Under the pieces are notes generated by a model. It made no database searches. It had not been told where the DNA came from and saw nothing but the letters and a program-made list of their open reading frames with translations. A DNA stretch of 64,000 nucleotides from Caballeronia choica (GTDB lineage: Bacteria; Pseudomonadota; Gammaproteobacteria; Burkholderiales; Burkholderiaceae), in NCBI RefSeq assembly GCF_001544535.1, contig NZ_FCON02000006.1, forward strand, positions 81,799-145,798. Reading direction: 5' to 3'. A program made the position numbers and the translations under genes. This document shows positions 8,509 through 17,823 of the stretch, piece by piece. The number at the start of each line of letters is the position of its first letter. The stretch's first letter is position 1.

Positions 8509-9168
8509 TCAGTCCAGCGTGGCTCGAGCCAGGAAGGGGGCGAGCAGTTCCCGGGCGATCTCTGGAGTCACGACGTCGGCGGGTGCAAGCTTTTCATAGG
8601 TGTAGCTTTCCGGGTCGTCGTAGATACGCTCCGCGATGAGCTTTGGCTTTGGCTCATTCGTGTACGTGAAGATCTGGAAGAGGTGGTGCGTCATCAGATA
8701 GTGCGCCTCGGGGTCCGCGTCGATGCCGTGGTCCTCCAGGCAGACACCGGGCACGACGTGGGTCCAGACGGCTTCAGTCGTGATGCCGTAGTCGTCGACG
8801 CCCATGTTCATGGTCCGCGCGCCCATCACGTTCTGGCGCGTTTCGGCGGCTTCGCGATAGAAGCCTTCGACGGCTGTCTTGCCCGTCAGAACGTGCATCT
8901 GGCGTCGGTCACCGACGCGGTACATGGGCTCGTCGACGGTGAGTTCTGGAACGATGATTTGATCCCAGTACCCGGCCACTTCCAGCAGCAAATGGCGGAG
9001 GTAGTTCTTTAGCATGGCCCGGTGATGCGGGTTGGTGGTCTTGTGGAGAAACGCTTCGACTTCACGGGGCCATTTCGTTACGTCGAAGTTTGTGGGGACG
9101 TGCATCAATGTCAGCGCGTCGGCCGTGGGCATTTCTCTGCCTGGCGCCGCCAGGGTGGCGTATTGCAT
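8509..9168 (-). CDS. NTF2-like (SnoaL-type) protein
   Basis: A 219-residue protein with no signal peptide or membrane segment. Its middle part (about residues 50-170: a helical hairpin, then MHVLTGKTAVEGFYRE and alternating strands such as WTHVVPGVCLED and HLFQIFTYTNEPKPKLIAERIY) looks like an NTF2/SnoaL alpha+beta cone, a fold used by small isomerases, cyclases and hydroxylases. TAGGAGA lies upstream of the ATG at 9168. It sits just downstream of the fumarylpyruvate-hydrolase-like gene on the same strand, probably in one transcript. The reaction is not known. Confidence 0.65.
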   Translation of the reverse strand: MQYATLAAPGREMPTADALTLMHVPTNFDVTKWPREVEAFLHKTTNPHHRAMLKNYLRHLLLEVAGYWDQIIVPELTVDEPMYRVGDRRQMHVLTGKTAVEGFYREAAETRQNVMGARTMNMGVDDYGITTEAVWTHVVPGVCLEDHGIDADPEAHYLMTHHLFQIFTYTNEPKPKLIAERIYDDPESYTYEKLAPADVVTPEIARELLAPFLARATLD

Positions 9169-9261
9169 GATTGTCTCCTATACGTTGTGAGGATCAGATT
9201 CAAAAGATGCGCGGGCCATCGGCTCGCGAAAGCACGTGACGTTCCGCTGCGTCGGACAAGA

Positions 9262-9957
9262 TCACCGCACCTTCACGCTCAACTCGCCGAGGCCAGCGAT
9301 GCCCCCGGTCAGCGTGTCCCCGCGGTGCACGGGCCCTACGCCTTCTGGCGTTCCGGTGTAGATGAGGTCGCCTGGCTGCAGCTCGAAATACGTGGACAGG
9401 TTGGCGATGATTTCCGGTACCGACCAGATGAGCTTGCTGAGGTCGGTACGTTGACGATCCTTGCCATTGACCTGTACCCAAAGAGCGCCACGGTCAATGT
9501 GGCCGACTTCGCTCACCCGGCGCAGCGGCGCGATGGGCGCCGATTGGTCGAATGCCTTGCCCAGTTCCCACGGCCGCCCCTTGTCGCGCAGCGCGAGTTG
9601 CAGGTCGCGGCGGGTCATGTCGAGACCGACCGCGTAGCCGAAGACGTGGTCCAAAGCATCTTCCACCGCGATATCGCTGCCAGCGCGTCCGATCGCTGCA
9701 ACCAGTTCGATTTCGTGTTGGTACTCGCTGGTCTGCGGCGGGTAGGGAACCGCGACGGTCGCACCAGACGGAACGTTCACGATGGCATCTGCCGGCTTGC
9801 AGAAGAAAAAAGGCGGTTCACGGTTCGGGTCGAAGCCCATCTCGCGAGCATGAGCGGCATAGTTGCGGCCCACGCAGTAGATGCGTCGAACCGGAAAGAC
9901 GGAGTCGCTGCCGTGTATCAAGACGGTTGGCGTGGGTAAAGTGATCTCCATACGCAT
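9262..9957 (-). CDS. Probable fumarylpyruvate hydrolase (FAH family, NagK-like)
   Basis: A 231-residue FAH-fold enzyme. The segment FPVRRIYCVGRNYAAHAREMG and the following REPPFFFCKPADA are characteristic of fumarylpyruvate hydrolases from gentisate pathways, which split fumarylpyruvate into fumarate and pyruvate. Metal ligands are expected in YQHEIELV and the later GLDMTRRD. AGGAG precedes the ATG at 9957. It would be the last enzyme of the gentisate route whose ring-opening dioxygenase is at 21.4 kb. A truncated LysR gene lies immediately upstream. Confidence 0.82.
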   Translation of the reverse strand: MRMEITLPTPTVLIHGSDSVFPVRRIYCVGRNYAAHAREMGFDPNREPPFFFCKPADAIVNVPSGATVAVPYPPQTSEYQHEIELVAAIGRAGSDIAVEDALDHVFGYAVGLDMTRRDLQLALRDKGRPWELGKAFDQSAPIAPLRRVSEVGHIDRGALWVQVNGKDRQRTDLSKLIWSVPEIIANLSTYFELQPGDLIYTGTPEGVGPVHRGDTLTGGIAGLGELSVKVR

Positions 9958-10148
9958 AACGGCAACTCCTGGCTTTTAAAGCCGCTGATCGATGAGGGCT
10001 CACGAACGCAGTTGTGTTCGTATCAAGTGTCAGGAAGTATGGTTGCGCGCTGCGTCTGCGTCCAACGATGAATATAGACACCGTGATCTCGAATTCAGAT
10101 CACCACGCCTCGCTTCGGGTGGATTGCGAGCTTATGGCGGCGTGGCCT

Positions 10149-10508
10149 TCACGCAGTCGATCTTGCATCGATGCCTGTGCGATAGTGCGATCGCAGGACA
10201 TCGATCAGGTGCTGCAGGGACGCATCGCGAGCATCGGGCATGTAAGCGATTGCCACCTCGATCCGCAAGTCCATGCGCTCGCGGAGCTCACGATAGATCA
10301 CGCCGTCGCGCGCAATGGATTTCAGCGACGAAGGAATCAGCGCAACACCTTGACCGTCGGCGATCAGGCTGAGGAGCACGTGGTGGTCAGCCGGTTCCGC
10401 GACTCGCCGGGGACTAAAGCCGTGGGTGCGGAAGACTCCCTCGAAGTGATCGTCGATAATCGCTTGCATGTGGAAGTCCAGCATCGCACTTGTGATACGC
10501 GGAACGTA
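10149..10508 (-). pseudogene. LysR-type regulator, C-terminal remnant
   Basis: About 115 codons on the minus strand encode the second half of a LysR effector domain: FEGVFRTHGFSPRR, then LLSLIADGQGVALIPSSL, the usual GLGVALLP-like strand. A TGA at 10509-10511 closes the frame upstream, and no helix-turn-helix or first effector subdomain (about 190 residues) is present. It probably once regulated the fumarylpyruvate hydrolase operon. The intact LysR gene starting at 10725 may have taken over or may be unrelated. Confidence 0.75.
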
Positions 10509-10724
10509 TCATGACGAAGGTACGATTAATAGCGCATCGCCGCATTGTCTTAAGCGAATGGGTTTGCTTAAAACATGCACGACCCGATCGGCTCTTTCTG
10601 AACCATGGCATCGCCGCTTTTGATGATCTGAATATTGACCGCAAGCACTCGGATGAGTTTAACCACTTGACGCGACGCCTGGAAGGCGATATTTCTCGAC
10701 CAATACCATCCGGGATATCGATAT

Positions 10725-11627
10725 ATGCTCGACGGCGTATCCATGGATCAACTGCGCACCTTCATCGCTGCCGCCGACGAGGGGAGCTTTTCCGCGGCAG
10801 GACGCAAGCTTCGCAGGGCACAGTCCGTCGTGAGCCAGACGCTCGCCAATCTTGAAGCCCAGATCAATGTGCCATTGTTCGACCGAAGCGGCCGCTATCC
10901 GCGATTGACGGAGCAAGGTACTGCGCTGCTTTCGCAGGCGCGTCTCGTCGTCAGCGGCATGGACGGGTTCAAGTCGAAGGCGCGAGCGATCGCAGACGGA
11001 CTCGAACCCGAGCTTTCCGTCGTGGTCGACGTGATGTATCCGATGGCATCGCTCACGGTGGCAGTCGGAGATTTCCGTGAAGCATTTCCGCACACGCCAT
11101 TGCGGTTGTATGTCGAAGCTTTGGGCGCGGTAGTGCAGAGAGTACTGGAACGGGCGTGCAGGCTCGGCATCAGCGGTTCCATGCCAGCCGTGCCCGAAAC
11201 GGTCGATGCCGAGAAACTGCTCGACGTGCCGATGGTTACCGTCACCGCTCCGACGCATCCTTTGGCATCGCTCAAACGGGTGGTCCGGTCGCGCGAGCTT
11301 GAAGAACACGTGCAGCTTGTATTGACTGATCGCACGGCTCTGACCGACGGGAAGTCGTTCGGCGTGTTCTCGCCGCAGATCTGGCGCTTGGCGGATCTCG
11401 GCGCGAAGCATGCGTTTTTACGCGCTGGTTTCGGCTGGGGGCATATGCCGGCCGCGATGGTACACGCCGATCTTGTGTCAGGCGACCTGGTACCGCTGCG
11501 AATCGAAAACTTCCAGCCCCGAACGCCGCCCATCGCCATGTTTGCAATCTATCGCAAAGATACGCCACCCGGCCCGGCGGGCCGCTGGTTCCTCGGTCGG
11601 CTAAAGCAAACCTCAAGCGAAGGATGA
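10725..11627 (+). CDS. LysR family transcriptional regulator
   Basis: The frame encodes 300 residues, or 294 if the in-frame ATG at 10743 (MDQLRTFI) is used; neither has a strong ribosome site, and the shorter form matches the usual LysR start. The winged helix-turn-helix covers about residues 7-65 (FSAAGRKLRRAQSVVSQTLANLE), followed by a linker helix and the periplasmic-binding-like effector domain. It is divergent from the fumarylpyruvate hydrolase region. Downstream are only gene fragments, so its target is not obvious. Confidence 0.87.
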   Translation: MLDGVSMDQLRTFIAAADEGSFSAAGRKLRRAQSVVSQTLANLEAQINVPLFDRSGRYPRLTEQGTALLSQARLVVSGMDGFKSKARAIADGLEPELSVVVDVMYPMASLTVAVGDFREAFPHTPLRLYVEALGAVVQRVLERACRLGISGSMPAVPETVDAEKLLDVPMVTVTAPTHPLASLKRVVRSRELEEHVQLVLTDRTALTDGKSFGVFSPQIWRLADLGAKHAFLRAGFGWGHMPAAMVHADLVSGDLVPLRIENFQPRTPPIAMFAIYRKDTPPGPAGRWFLGRLKQTSSEG

Positions 11628-11651
11628 CGGTCGCACTCGGCCTGACGCTTT

Positions 11652-11913
11652 TTACCAAGGTTGCAATTGATCCAGGAACTCGATAAGCAGCGCGTTCACC
11701 TTCTCGGGCGCTTCCTCTGTACAAGCGTGGCCACAACTCGGTATCAGGCAGAGTTTTGCGCCCGCGATGTTCTCATGCATATTGCGAGCCTGCTCCGGAT
11801 CGATCCCCCGGGTCGTCGGCGCCGTGCAATATAAGCGTGGGGCACTTCAATTCATTGAGCTTGGCAGTCACGTCAGGCTTTCCAATCCATGACCGATATT
11901 CGGACCGATTCGA
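11652..11913 (-). pseudogene. Alpha/beta hydrolase C-terminal remnant with frameshift
   Basis: On the minus strand WIGKPDVTAKLNELKCPTLILHGADDPG is a clear alpha/beta-hydrolase segment with the acid-bearing strand. The frame then breaks at a run of five Gs (about 11804-11808); one G fewer restores IDPEQARNMHENIAGAKL, then LCLIPSCGHACTEEAPEKV with the catalytic His in CGH, ending at TAA 11652. The first two thirds of the gene are absent. It is both truncated and frameshifted. Confidence 0.75.
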
Positions 11914-12204
11914 ACGGACTTCCTGTCGAGCGGTTCGCTGCTGGTAGCGAAAACGCAAATCGGCGAATACACGCAGGCCAAGGCGTCGCTCGACCTTCAC
12001 CTTTACGAGCTGGCAGGCAAGCAGGCCGGTGACCCGGAGAAGATGGCGCAGGCGATCATCGATGTCGGCGCATCGGCGCGGCCCCCTGTGCATCTTTTTC
12101 TCGGGAAGATTGCGTTCGATCTGGGCCGTGCAAAGATCGAAACGGTCCAGCAGGACTTGCAGGCATGGCTGGCGACCTCAACCAACGTCGACTACGCCGA
12201 GTAG
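11911..12204 (+). pseudogene. SDR C-terminal remnant
   Basis: A plus-strand frame without a start codon reads RTDFLSSGSLLVAK, then AGKQAGDPEKMAQAIIDVG and PPVHLFLGKIAFDLGRAKIE to a TAG at 12202. This is the C-terminal quarter of a classical SDR: the RTDF lid start and the GDPxKxAxAI ... PxHLxLG motif. The Rossmann core and YxxxK are missing. It meets the opposite-strand hydrolase remnant almost base to base near 11911, a probable recombination junction. Confidence 0.75.
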
Positions 12205-12451
12205 GGACGTGACATGCCGAGCGGCATCGGCACAAGGCCGGCACGTGCTCTTCGAGCCGGCCGGCCGCCGGATGTCTCCAACGACAAGCACGCAATCGCT
12301 CAAGAAAGAAACGAGGTAAACCGCCGCTCCGCGACGCCCGTCGCAGCGGACCCATCGGTAAAGACGATGGATTCCATCGAAATATATAGGCTTCCGCGGA
12401 AGCTGACCATTCTCTAATCTCCAGCCATGTCATCCCCACCAGGAAATCGTC

Positions 12452-13324
12452 ATGGCGCCAGTCACTGATCTACTCGAAGCGACCGTTCCCGTTACCACGC
12501 CGGCCCGTTTTTCGCGCTCCATTGTGGCGCGTACTCAGGGGCGCCACCACGGGCCGGTGACACGCATCGTCAGCCCCGGCGACCTGGGCGAACTGATCAA
12601 GCCGTTCGTGTTTCTCGACTACTTCGATTTCATGCCGTCGAGCGACGCATTGTTCCCGATGCACCCGCATTCGGGCATCGCGACGATCACGGTCCTGCTC
12701 TCGGGCAACCTGAGTTACGAAGATACGACGGGGGCGTCGGGCGTGTTGTCCGCGGGCAGCGTCGAATGGATGAACGCGGGCAACGGTGTCTGGCACGACG
12801 CCAGCCCTGCGGACCGTGAGCGCTTTCACGGTTACCAGATGTGGATCGCGTTGCCGCGAGAACTCGAAAACGGGGAACCCCAAACACAGTACCTTCCCGC
12901 GCGGGCTATTCCGCATGTCGGTCCTGCGCGCGTCATTCTGGGCAGCTACGGGAGTGCGCACAGCCCGGTGCTGGCTCCGAAAGGGATCAACTATTTGCAC
13001 GTGCGGCTCAACGCGGGCGAGCACTGGCGCTATGTGCCGCCCGCTGGACATACCGTGGCCTGGACTCATGTGCATCGGGGCGAGCTTCATGTTGCCGGCG
13101 AACGACTGCTTGACGAACTCGCGGTATTCAGCGAGTCCGAAGACGCCATCGACCTTACCGCGGACGGCGACGCCGAATTCATATTCGCGTCAGCAGTAAA
13201 ACACCCGCACGACCTGGTGCTCGGCTACTACTCGGTCCACACATCGGAGGCCGCGCTGCAAGCAGGAGAAGACCAGATCGCACGAATTGGCGAGCAGCTT
13301 CGCTCTCGCGGCCGCATCCGATAG
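12452..13324 (+). CDS. Pirin family protein
   Basis: A 290-residue bicupin. The metal-site motif FPMHPHSGIATIT (about residues 68-80), the later W(M)NAGNGVWHDAS and a second cupin beginning near residue 150 are pirin hallmarks. Bacterial pirins include quercetin-2,3-dioxygenase-like enzymes and redox-responsive regulators. AGGAAA precedes the ATG. It heads a run of six plus-strand genes (pirin, DoxX, WrbA, SnoaL-like, SDR, MDR oxidoreductase) of the kind that LysR regulators induce under quinone or electrophile stress. The upstream 12205-12451 stretch probably holds the promoter, not resolved here. Confidence 0.92.
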   Translation: MAPVTDLLEATVPVTTPARFSRSIVARTQGRHHGPVTRIVSPGDLGELIKPFVFLDYFDFMPSSDALFPMHPHSGIATITVLLSGNLSYEDTTGASGVLSAGSVEWMNAGNGVWHDASPADRERFHGYQMWIALPRELENGEPQTQYLPARAIPHVGPARVILGSYGSAHSPVLAPKGINYLHVRLNAGEHWRYVPPAGHTVAWTHVHRGELHVAGERLLDELAVFSESEDAIDLTADGDAEFIFASAVKHPHDLVLGYYSVHTSEAALQAGEDQIARIGEQLRSRGRIR

Positions 13325-13383
13325 TCGCACAAGCAGTCCATTTAATCTTCGCAACTTCTTATCCAAACCTTAAGGAAATCGTC

Positions 13384-13809
13384 ATGAACTCGACCTCTGC
13401 AACTTCTTACCAGACTCTTCCGCTGATCGGCCGCATCCTCATCGCTGCCATTTTTCTGGTTAGCGGCCTTGGCAAACTCACGGCTCCGGCGGCGACCATC
13501 GGCTACATCGGCTCGCTGGGATTGCCCGTACCTCTGCTCGGCTATCTCGGCTTGATGGGACTTGAACTGGTTGGCAGCGTTCTGCTGATCGTCGGCTATC
13601 GTACGCGGCTCGTTGCCGTGCTGCTGGCAGCGTACTCGATTGTTACCGCGCTGATCTTCCACCACGCACTCGGCGACCAGAATCAGATGTTCCACTTTCT
13701 CAAGAACGTCGCGATGGCCGGTGGCTTGATCCAGGTCGTCGCTTATGGCGCAGGCGCACTCAGCTTCGACAGCCGTCGCGAGGTGCCGGTCGCCGGTATC
13801 ACGCAGTAA
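13384..13809 (+). CDS. DoxX family membrane protein
   Basis: The 141-residue integral membrane protein has four predicted hydrophobic helices (about residues 12-32, 50-70, 74-94, 107-125), the DoxX-like four-helix fold. The signature LIGRILIAAIFLVSGLGKL is at its N-terminus. DoxX proteins act in thiosulfate:quinone oxidoreduction or in membrane redox detoxification. AAGGAAA lies upstream of the ATG. It follows pirin by 59 bp and precedes wrbA, consistent with a quinone-stress operon. Confidence 0.9.
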   Translation: MNSTSATSYQTLPLIGRILIAAIFLVSGLGKLTAPAATIGYIGSLGLPVPLLGYLGLMGLELVGSVLLIVGYRTRLVAVLLAAYSIVTALIFHHALGDQNQMFHFLKNVAMAGGLIQVVAYGAGALSFDSRREVPVAGITQ

Positions 13810-13903
13810 CGACGTTGGGGACGGCCTCGGGTCGTCCTGATAAGACATCAGCAGCACACCCGCGGCGCGTTGATGGTCGCTTCATCACTCTCAGGAGATT
13901 TCG

Positions 13904-14503
13904 ATGGCTAAGGTTCTTGTTCTCTACTATTCGTCCTACGGACATATCGAGCAGATGGCTGAGGCCGTCGCACAGGGCGCTCGCAGCGCGGGCGCGCAGG
14001 TCGACGTCAAACGCGTACCGGAAACGGTGCCTGAAGACGTCGCCAGGGGCGCGCATTTCAAGCTCGACCAGGCGGCTCCGGTTGCAACCGTCGATGACCT
14101 CGAGAACTACGATGCGATCGTCGTGGGTACTGGCACGCGCTATGGCCGCATGTCGTCGCAGATGGCAGCGTTCCTCGATCAGACCGGGGGCTTGTGGATG
14201 CGTGGCGCATTGAACGGCAAGGTCGGCGGTGCGTTCGCGTCGACCGCCACGCAGCATGGCGGCCAGGAAACCACGCTTTTCTCGATCATCACGAACCTGA
14301 TGCATCTGGGCATGGTCATCGTCGGGTTGCCCTACAGCCATCAGGGGCAGATGAACATGAGCGAGATCGTCGGCGGCGCGCCTTACGGCGCGACCACCGT
14401 CGCTTCCGGCGACGGCTCGCGTCAGCCAAGCGAGATCGATCTGGCCGGCGCTCGCCATCAGGGCGAACTGGTCGCAAAGACGGCGGCCAAGCTGTTCGGC
14501 TAA
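13904..14503 (+). CDS. wrbA: NAD(P)H:quinone oxidoreductase, WrbA type IV
   Basis: A 199-residue flavodoxin-like protein that reduces quinones by two electrons to hydroquinones using FMN and NAD(P)[16 protein letters not shown] (residues 8-22) is the FMN phosphate loop; [13 protein letters not shown] and [12 protein letters not shown] are the flavin-contacting loops diagnostic of WrbA. The length matches the family (about 198). CAGGAGA precedes the ATG. It sits between DoxX and SnoaL-like genes and gives this cluster its clearest functional label, quinone detoxification. Confidence 0.93.
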   Translation: MAKVLVLYYSSYGHIEQMAEAVAQGARSAGAQVDVKRVPETVPEDVARGAHFKLDQAAPVATVDDLENYDAIVVGTGTRYGRMSSQMAAFLDQTGGLWMRGALNGKVGGAFASTATQHGGQETTLFSIITNLMHLGMVIVGLPYSHQGQMNMSEIVGGAPYGATTVASGDGSRQPSEIDLAGARHQGELVAKTAAKLFG

Positions 14504-14540
14504 CGCTTATCGGCACATTTGAACCGTTCTGGAGCATGAC

Positions 14541-14984
14541 ATGACCCATGGCAACACAAGCGAAGAAGCAAAGGCTGTAGTTCGTCGCAATACCGAAGAG
14601 GTTCAAGCCGGGGGTAACTTCGCCGTATTCGAAGAACTCTTCGCAGACGACTTCGTCGACCACACGCCGCAACCGAACTGCACTCCGGACAAGGATGGTG
14701 CACGTGGCCTCTATCACGCGCTGCGCGCCGCGTTCCCCGATTTCCACGCGGATATTCATTGGCAGGTTGCAGACGGGGATCTGGTGACGACCTACAAGAC
14801 GTATCACGGCACGCACGAAGGCACCTTCCTTGGCGTGCCGCCCACCGGTCGAAAGATCCATTTTGAAACGGTCGACGCGATGCGCGTGCGCAACGGCAAG
14901 ATTGCCGAGCACTGGGGTGTCGCCAATCTCTTCTCGCTGATGCAGCAACTCGGCGCTTTTGCTGCTGGCGAGAAAAAGGCGTGA
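14541..14984 (+). CDS. SnoaL-like ester cyclase family protein
   Basis: A 147-residue NTF2-fold protein with the family pattern NTEEVQAGGNFAVFEELFADDFVDH, then FPDFHADIHWQVADGDLV and GTHEGTFLGVPPTGR, typical of the SnoaL polyketide-cyclase-like group found in many bacterial redox operons. It has no signal peptide. It lies 37 bp after wrbA and is probably co-transcribed. A specific substrate cannot be inferred. Confidence 0.88.
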   Translation: MTHGNTSEEAKAVVRRNTEEVQAGGNFAVFEELFADDFVDHTPQPNCTPDKDGARGLYHALRAAFPDFHADIHWQVADGDLVTTYKTYHGTHEGTFLGVPPTGRKIHFETVDAMRVRNGKIAEHWGVANLFSLMQQLGAFAAGEKKA

Positions 14985-15054
14985 AGGACGGGCCGCGCCC
15001 ACACGGTGGCGCCAGTTCATGCGATGAAGCTTGCCAATTACTAGGGATGACAAA

Positions 15055-15825
15055 ATGAGTGACGTTCTCAAAGGAAAGGTCGTGCTGGTCACCGGCGCGG
15101 CCAGCGGGATCGGTCGGGCCATTGCAATTAGTGCGGCTCGGCACGGAGCGAAGGCAGTGATCGTCTCCGACGTCACTGAAACCCCACACGAGGGCGGTAC
15201 ACAGACGACTGCCGAGATCGAAGCGCTGGGCGTGCTCACGCGATTTCAACGCACAGACGTAACGCAGCACGCGCAAGTCGACGCGCTCGTCGACGTGGCG
15301 AGCGAGTTTGGCGGCGTCGACGTGATGGTTTGCAACGCCGGCATCACGTTGCGCGAGGACGGTCCCGAGGTCGCCGAAAGCGACTACCGGCGCTTGATGG
15401 CGGTCAATCTCGACGGCGTGCTTTTCGGTGCGCAAGCCGCGGCACGGCAGATGAAGGCACGCGGCAAGCCGGGCAGCATCGTATTGATGGCGAGCATGGG
15501 TGGTATCTCGGGCGCCGGCATGACCGTCGCTTACTCGACCAGCAAAGGGGGCGTCGTGCTGATGGCCAAGGCGCTGGCGGACGCACTCGGCCCCGACGGT
15601 ATCCGCGTCAATGCGGTCTGCCCCGGCACGATCGACACACACTTGCTGCGCACGAATCCCGGCATTGCCGCAGCCTCCGAAGGCTTTCGACAGCGGACGC
15701 CATTGCGCCGCCTGGGCAAGCCGTCCGAAATTGGCGACGCCGTTGCGTGGCTCGGTTCGGACATGTCGAGCTATGTCACCGGTATCGCCTTGCTCGTCGA
15801 TGGCGGCCTGCTCTCGGTGATCTGA
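15055..15825 (+). CDS. SDR family oxidoreductase
   Basis: A 256-residue classical SDR: GAASGIG at about residues 14-20, CNAGI near 92, catalytic Ser in MASMGG and YSTSK as the YxxxK pair, with a C-terminal ALLVDGGLLS. The acidic D at the end of the second strand (VSDVTE) suggests NAD preference. The ATG at 15055 is chosen over the TTG at 15031 because it gives the canonical start. Its position after wrbA and before a medium-chain oxidoreductase points to carbonyl or quinone metabolism. Confidence 0.9.
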   Translation: MSDVLKGKVVLVTGAASGIGRAIAISAARHGAKAVIVSDVTETPHEGGTQTTAEIEALGVLTRFQRTDVTQHAQVDALVDVASEFGGVDVMVCNAGITLREDGPEVAESDYRRLMAVNLDGVLFGAQAAARQMKARGKPGSIVLMASMGGISGAGMTVAYSTSKGGVVLMAKALADALGPDGIRVNAVCPGTIDTHLLRTNPGIAAASEGFRQRTPLRRLGKPSEIGDAVAWLGSDMSSYVTGIALLVDGGLLSVI

Positions 15826-15873
15826 CATATCAAAGCAACTGTGCCTGTACGGTCGCTTAATCAGGAGTTACCC

Positions 15874-16800
15874 ATGAAAGCAATACTTGCCCACGCCTAT
15901 GGCGGCCCCGAAGTCCTGACGCTTGAGGATATCCCTGACCCGGTACCGGGAGAAGGCGAGGTGTTGATCGACGTCGCGGCAAGCGGCGTCAACCCGGTCG
16001 ACTGGAAAGTCCTGGAAGGCAGGATGAAAGCATTCCTGCCGCTCTCAATGCCTTACACCCCTGGCGTCGAAGTGTCGGGAAAGATTTCGGCATTGGGTGC
16101 CGGAGTCACGGGTTTCGCCTTGGGCGACGAGGTCTTCGGTTTCATCGGGATCGTCGGCGGGTACGCGACCAAGGTGGTCGCCTCAACGGAGCGCCTGGCC
16201 TTAGTGCCGAAGAAACTTTCGCTGCTTGAAGCGGCAGGCGTGCCTGCGACCGCGTTGACGGCATGGCAGGCGTTGCATGAGCACGCTAACGTCAAGCCGG
16301 GTCAGCACGTGTTGATTCACGGCGCGGCGGGCGGCGTTGGCAGCATGGCGGTGCAGTTGGCCAGAATCGCTGGCGCAAACGTAATCGGAACGGCGTCGTC
16401 CGCCAATCTCGACTACGTCAGGCGGCTTGGCGCGACGCAGGTCATCGACTACCGGACGGAGTCATTCGAGCAGGCCCTATCGTCGGTGGACATCGTCCTC
16501 GATCTGGTTGGCGGCGAAACGCAGGATCGTTCGTGGTCGCTGATAAAGGCGGGCGGCACCCTGGTGTCGCCGGTCAGTCCGCCGGACGCCGAGCGCGCCA
16601 AACGAACCGGTGTAGTGGCAAGGCATTTCGCAACCCGCTCCGACGGCAAGCAGTTGGCTGCACTCGCAGCACACTTCGAATCGGGCGATCTCAAGGTTGA
16701 ACTTGAGACGGTCTTTCCGCTTTCGCGTGCCGCCGATGCCCTGAAAAAGAGCTTGACCCGTCATGCGCGCGGCAAGGTCGTGCTCGACGCGACCCGGTGA
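15874..16800 (+). CDS. NADP-dependent medium-chain oxidoreductase (quinone oxidoreductase/enoyl reductase type)
   Basis: A 308-residue zinc-free MDR protein of the zeta-crystallin/QOR-like group. The N-terminal GroES-like half contains GGPEVLTLEDIPDP and SGVNPVDWKV; the Rossmann half has HGAAGGVGSMAVQLA (nucleotide loop). No structural or catalytic zinc cysteines are seen. The ATG at 15874 has CAGGAG seven bases upstream; the GTG at 15841 is rejected. It would reduce quinones or enones with NADPH and is the last enzyme of the redox cluster. Confidence 0.9.
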   Translation: MKAILAHAYGGPEVLTLEDIPDPVPGEGEVLIDVAASGVNPVDWKVLEGRMKAFLPLSMPYTPGVEVSGKISALGAGVTGFALGDEVFGFIGIVGGYATKVVASTERLALVPKKLSLLEAAGVPATALTAWQALHEHANVKPGQHVLIHGAAGGVGSMAVQLARIAGANVIGTASSANLDYVRRLGATQVIDYRTESFEQALSSVDIVLDLVGGETQDRSWSLIKAGGTLVSPVSPPDAERAKRTGVVARHFATRSDGKQLAALAAHFESGDLKVELETVFPLSRAADALKKSLTRHARGKVVLDATR

Positions 16801-16866
16801 TCCTGCTTGGGCGGTCTACGGAATTCAACTTCGACGGGACTTCGGCGACCTGTGTCGCTCTCAATC

Positions 16867-17760
16867 ATGGACCTGCGTAGACTTCGGTATTTCATGGCAG
16901 TCGCCGAGGAGTTGCATTTCGGCCGGGCCGCACAGCGAATGCATGTGGTGCAGTCAGCAGTGAGCCACCAGGTGAAACTGCTTGAAGAAGAGCTTGGCTT
17001 TTCGCTGCTGGAGCGTTCACGCCACAACGTTCGGCTCACGGTTCCGGGTGAGATATTCCTGCCTGAAGCGCGTGACCTGCTTCGTCGGGCGGATGAGGCC
17101 ATGCGTCGCGCCCGCGCTTCGGCGGAGGGTACGGTCGGGCGGCTAGCGATCGCCTTCGTCGATAATGTGCTTTGGTCCATACTGCCGCCGATACTCCGGG
17201 ACTTTCGCCAGAGGTGGCCGCAAGTCGAGTTGACCTTGCATCCGCTCGATCGAAGCGCACAGATCGAGGCGCTCCGGACGTCAGTCATCGATATCGGTAT
17301 CATGCCCTCGCCGTTCCCTGGCCATGCGCTCAAGTCTGCAGCGCTCGCCGCGGGTCCTTTGATGGCCGCGATCCCGGAGGGTCATCCGCTTGCCGCACGG
17401 TCGACGCTGGCGATCGTCGATCTTGAGAGCGAGCCGTTTGTCCTGTTTCCCCGAAGCATGAACAGTCGGATTCTCGAGATCATCGTCGGGTGCTGCGCTT
17501 CGGCCGGATTTACACCGCGCGTCGTCCAGGAAGCCGAACAGCTTCATACGCTCGTTGCGCTTGTTAGCGCGGGCCTTGGCGTTACGCTGGTGCCTCAGTG
17601 GGTTGCACGCGTTCAGCAACTCGGCGTCATCTACATACCCCTCGACGATCTTGTCACGCCTTACGAACTGATCGTCGCATGGAATCCCAATACGGACAAT
17701 CCGGCAGTCGCGAACTTTCGCCAACTCGCAGCCGGGATCGCCGGTCAGATGCTCTTGTAG
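16867..17760 (+). CDS. LysR family transcriptional regulator
   Basis: A 297-residue LysR protein starting MDLRRLRYFMAVAEE, with helix-turn-helix at about 18-40 (FGRAAQRMHVVQSAVSHQVKLLE) and an effector domain from about residue 90. The C-terminal VSAGLGVTLVPQWV strand is typical. Starts upstream of 16867 lack family similarity. It is transcribed in the same direction as the pirin-wrbA-MDR genes, 66 bp after the last one, and is the natural candidate regulator for them, though it might instead control the porin downstream. Confidence 0.9.
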   Translation: MDLRRLRYFMAVAEELHFGRAAQRMHVVQSAVSHQVKLLEEELGFSLLERSRHNVRLTVPGEIFLPEARDLLRRADEAMRRARASAEGTVGRLAIAFVDNVLWSILPPILRDFRQRWPQVELTLHPLDRSAQIEALRTSVIDIGIMPSPFPGHALKSAALAAGPLMAAIPEGHPLAARSTLAIVDLESEPFVLFPRSMNSRILEIIVGCCASAGFTPRVVQEAEQLHTLVALVSAGLGVTLVPQWVARVQQLGVIYIPLDDLVTPYELIVAWNPNTDNPAVANFRQLAAGIAGQMLL

Positions 17761-17823
17761 CCTCTACGCCCTTTAGTTCAATTCGACTCTTCCATCCGAA
17801 ATCGGGATGCGGTGATTATTCAT

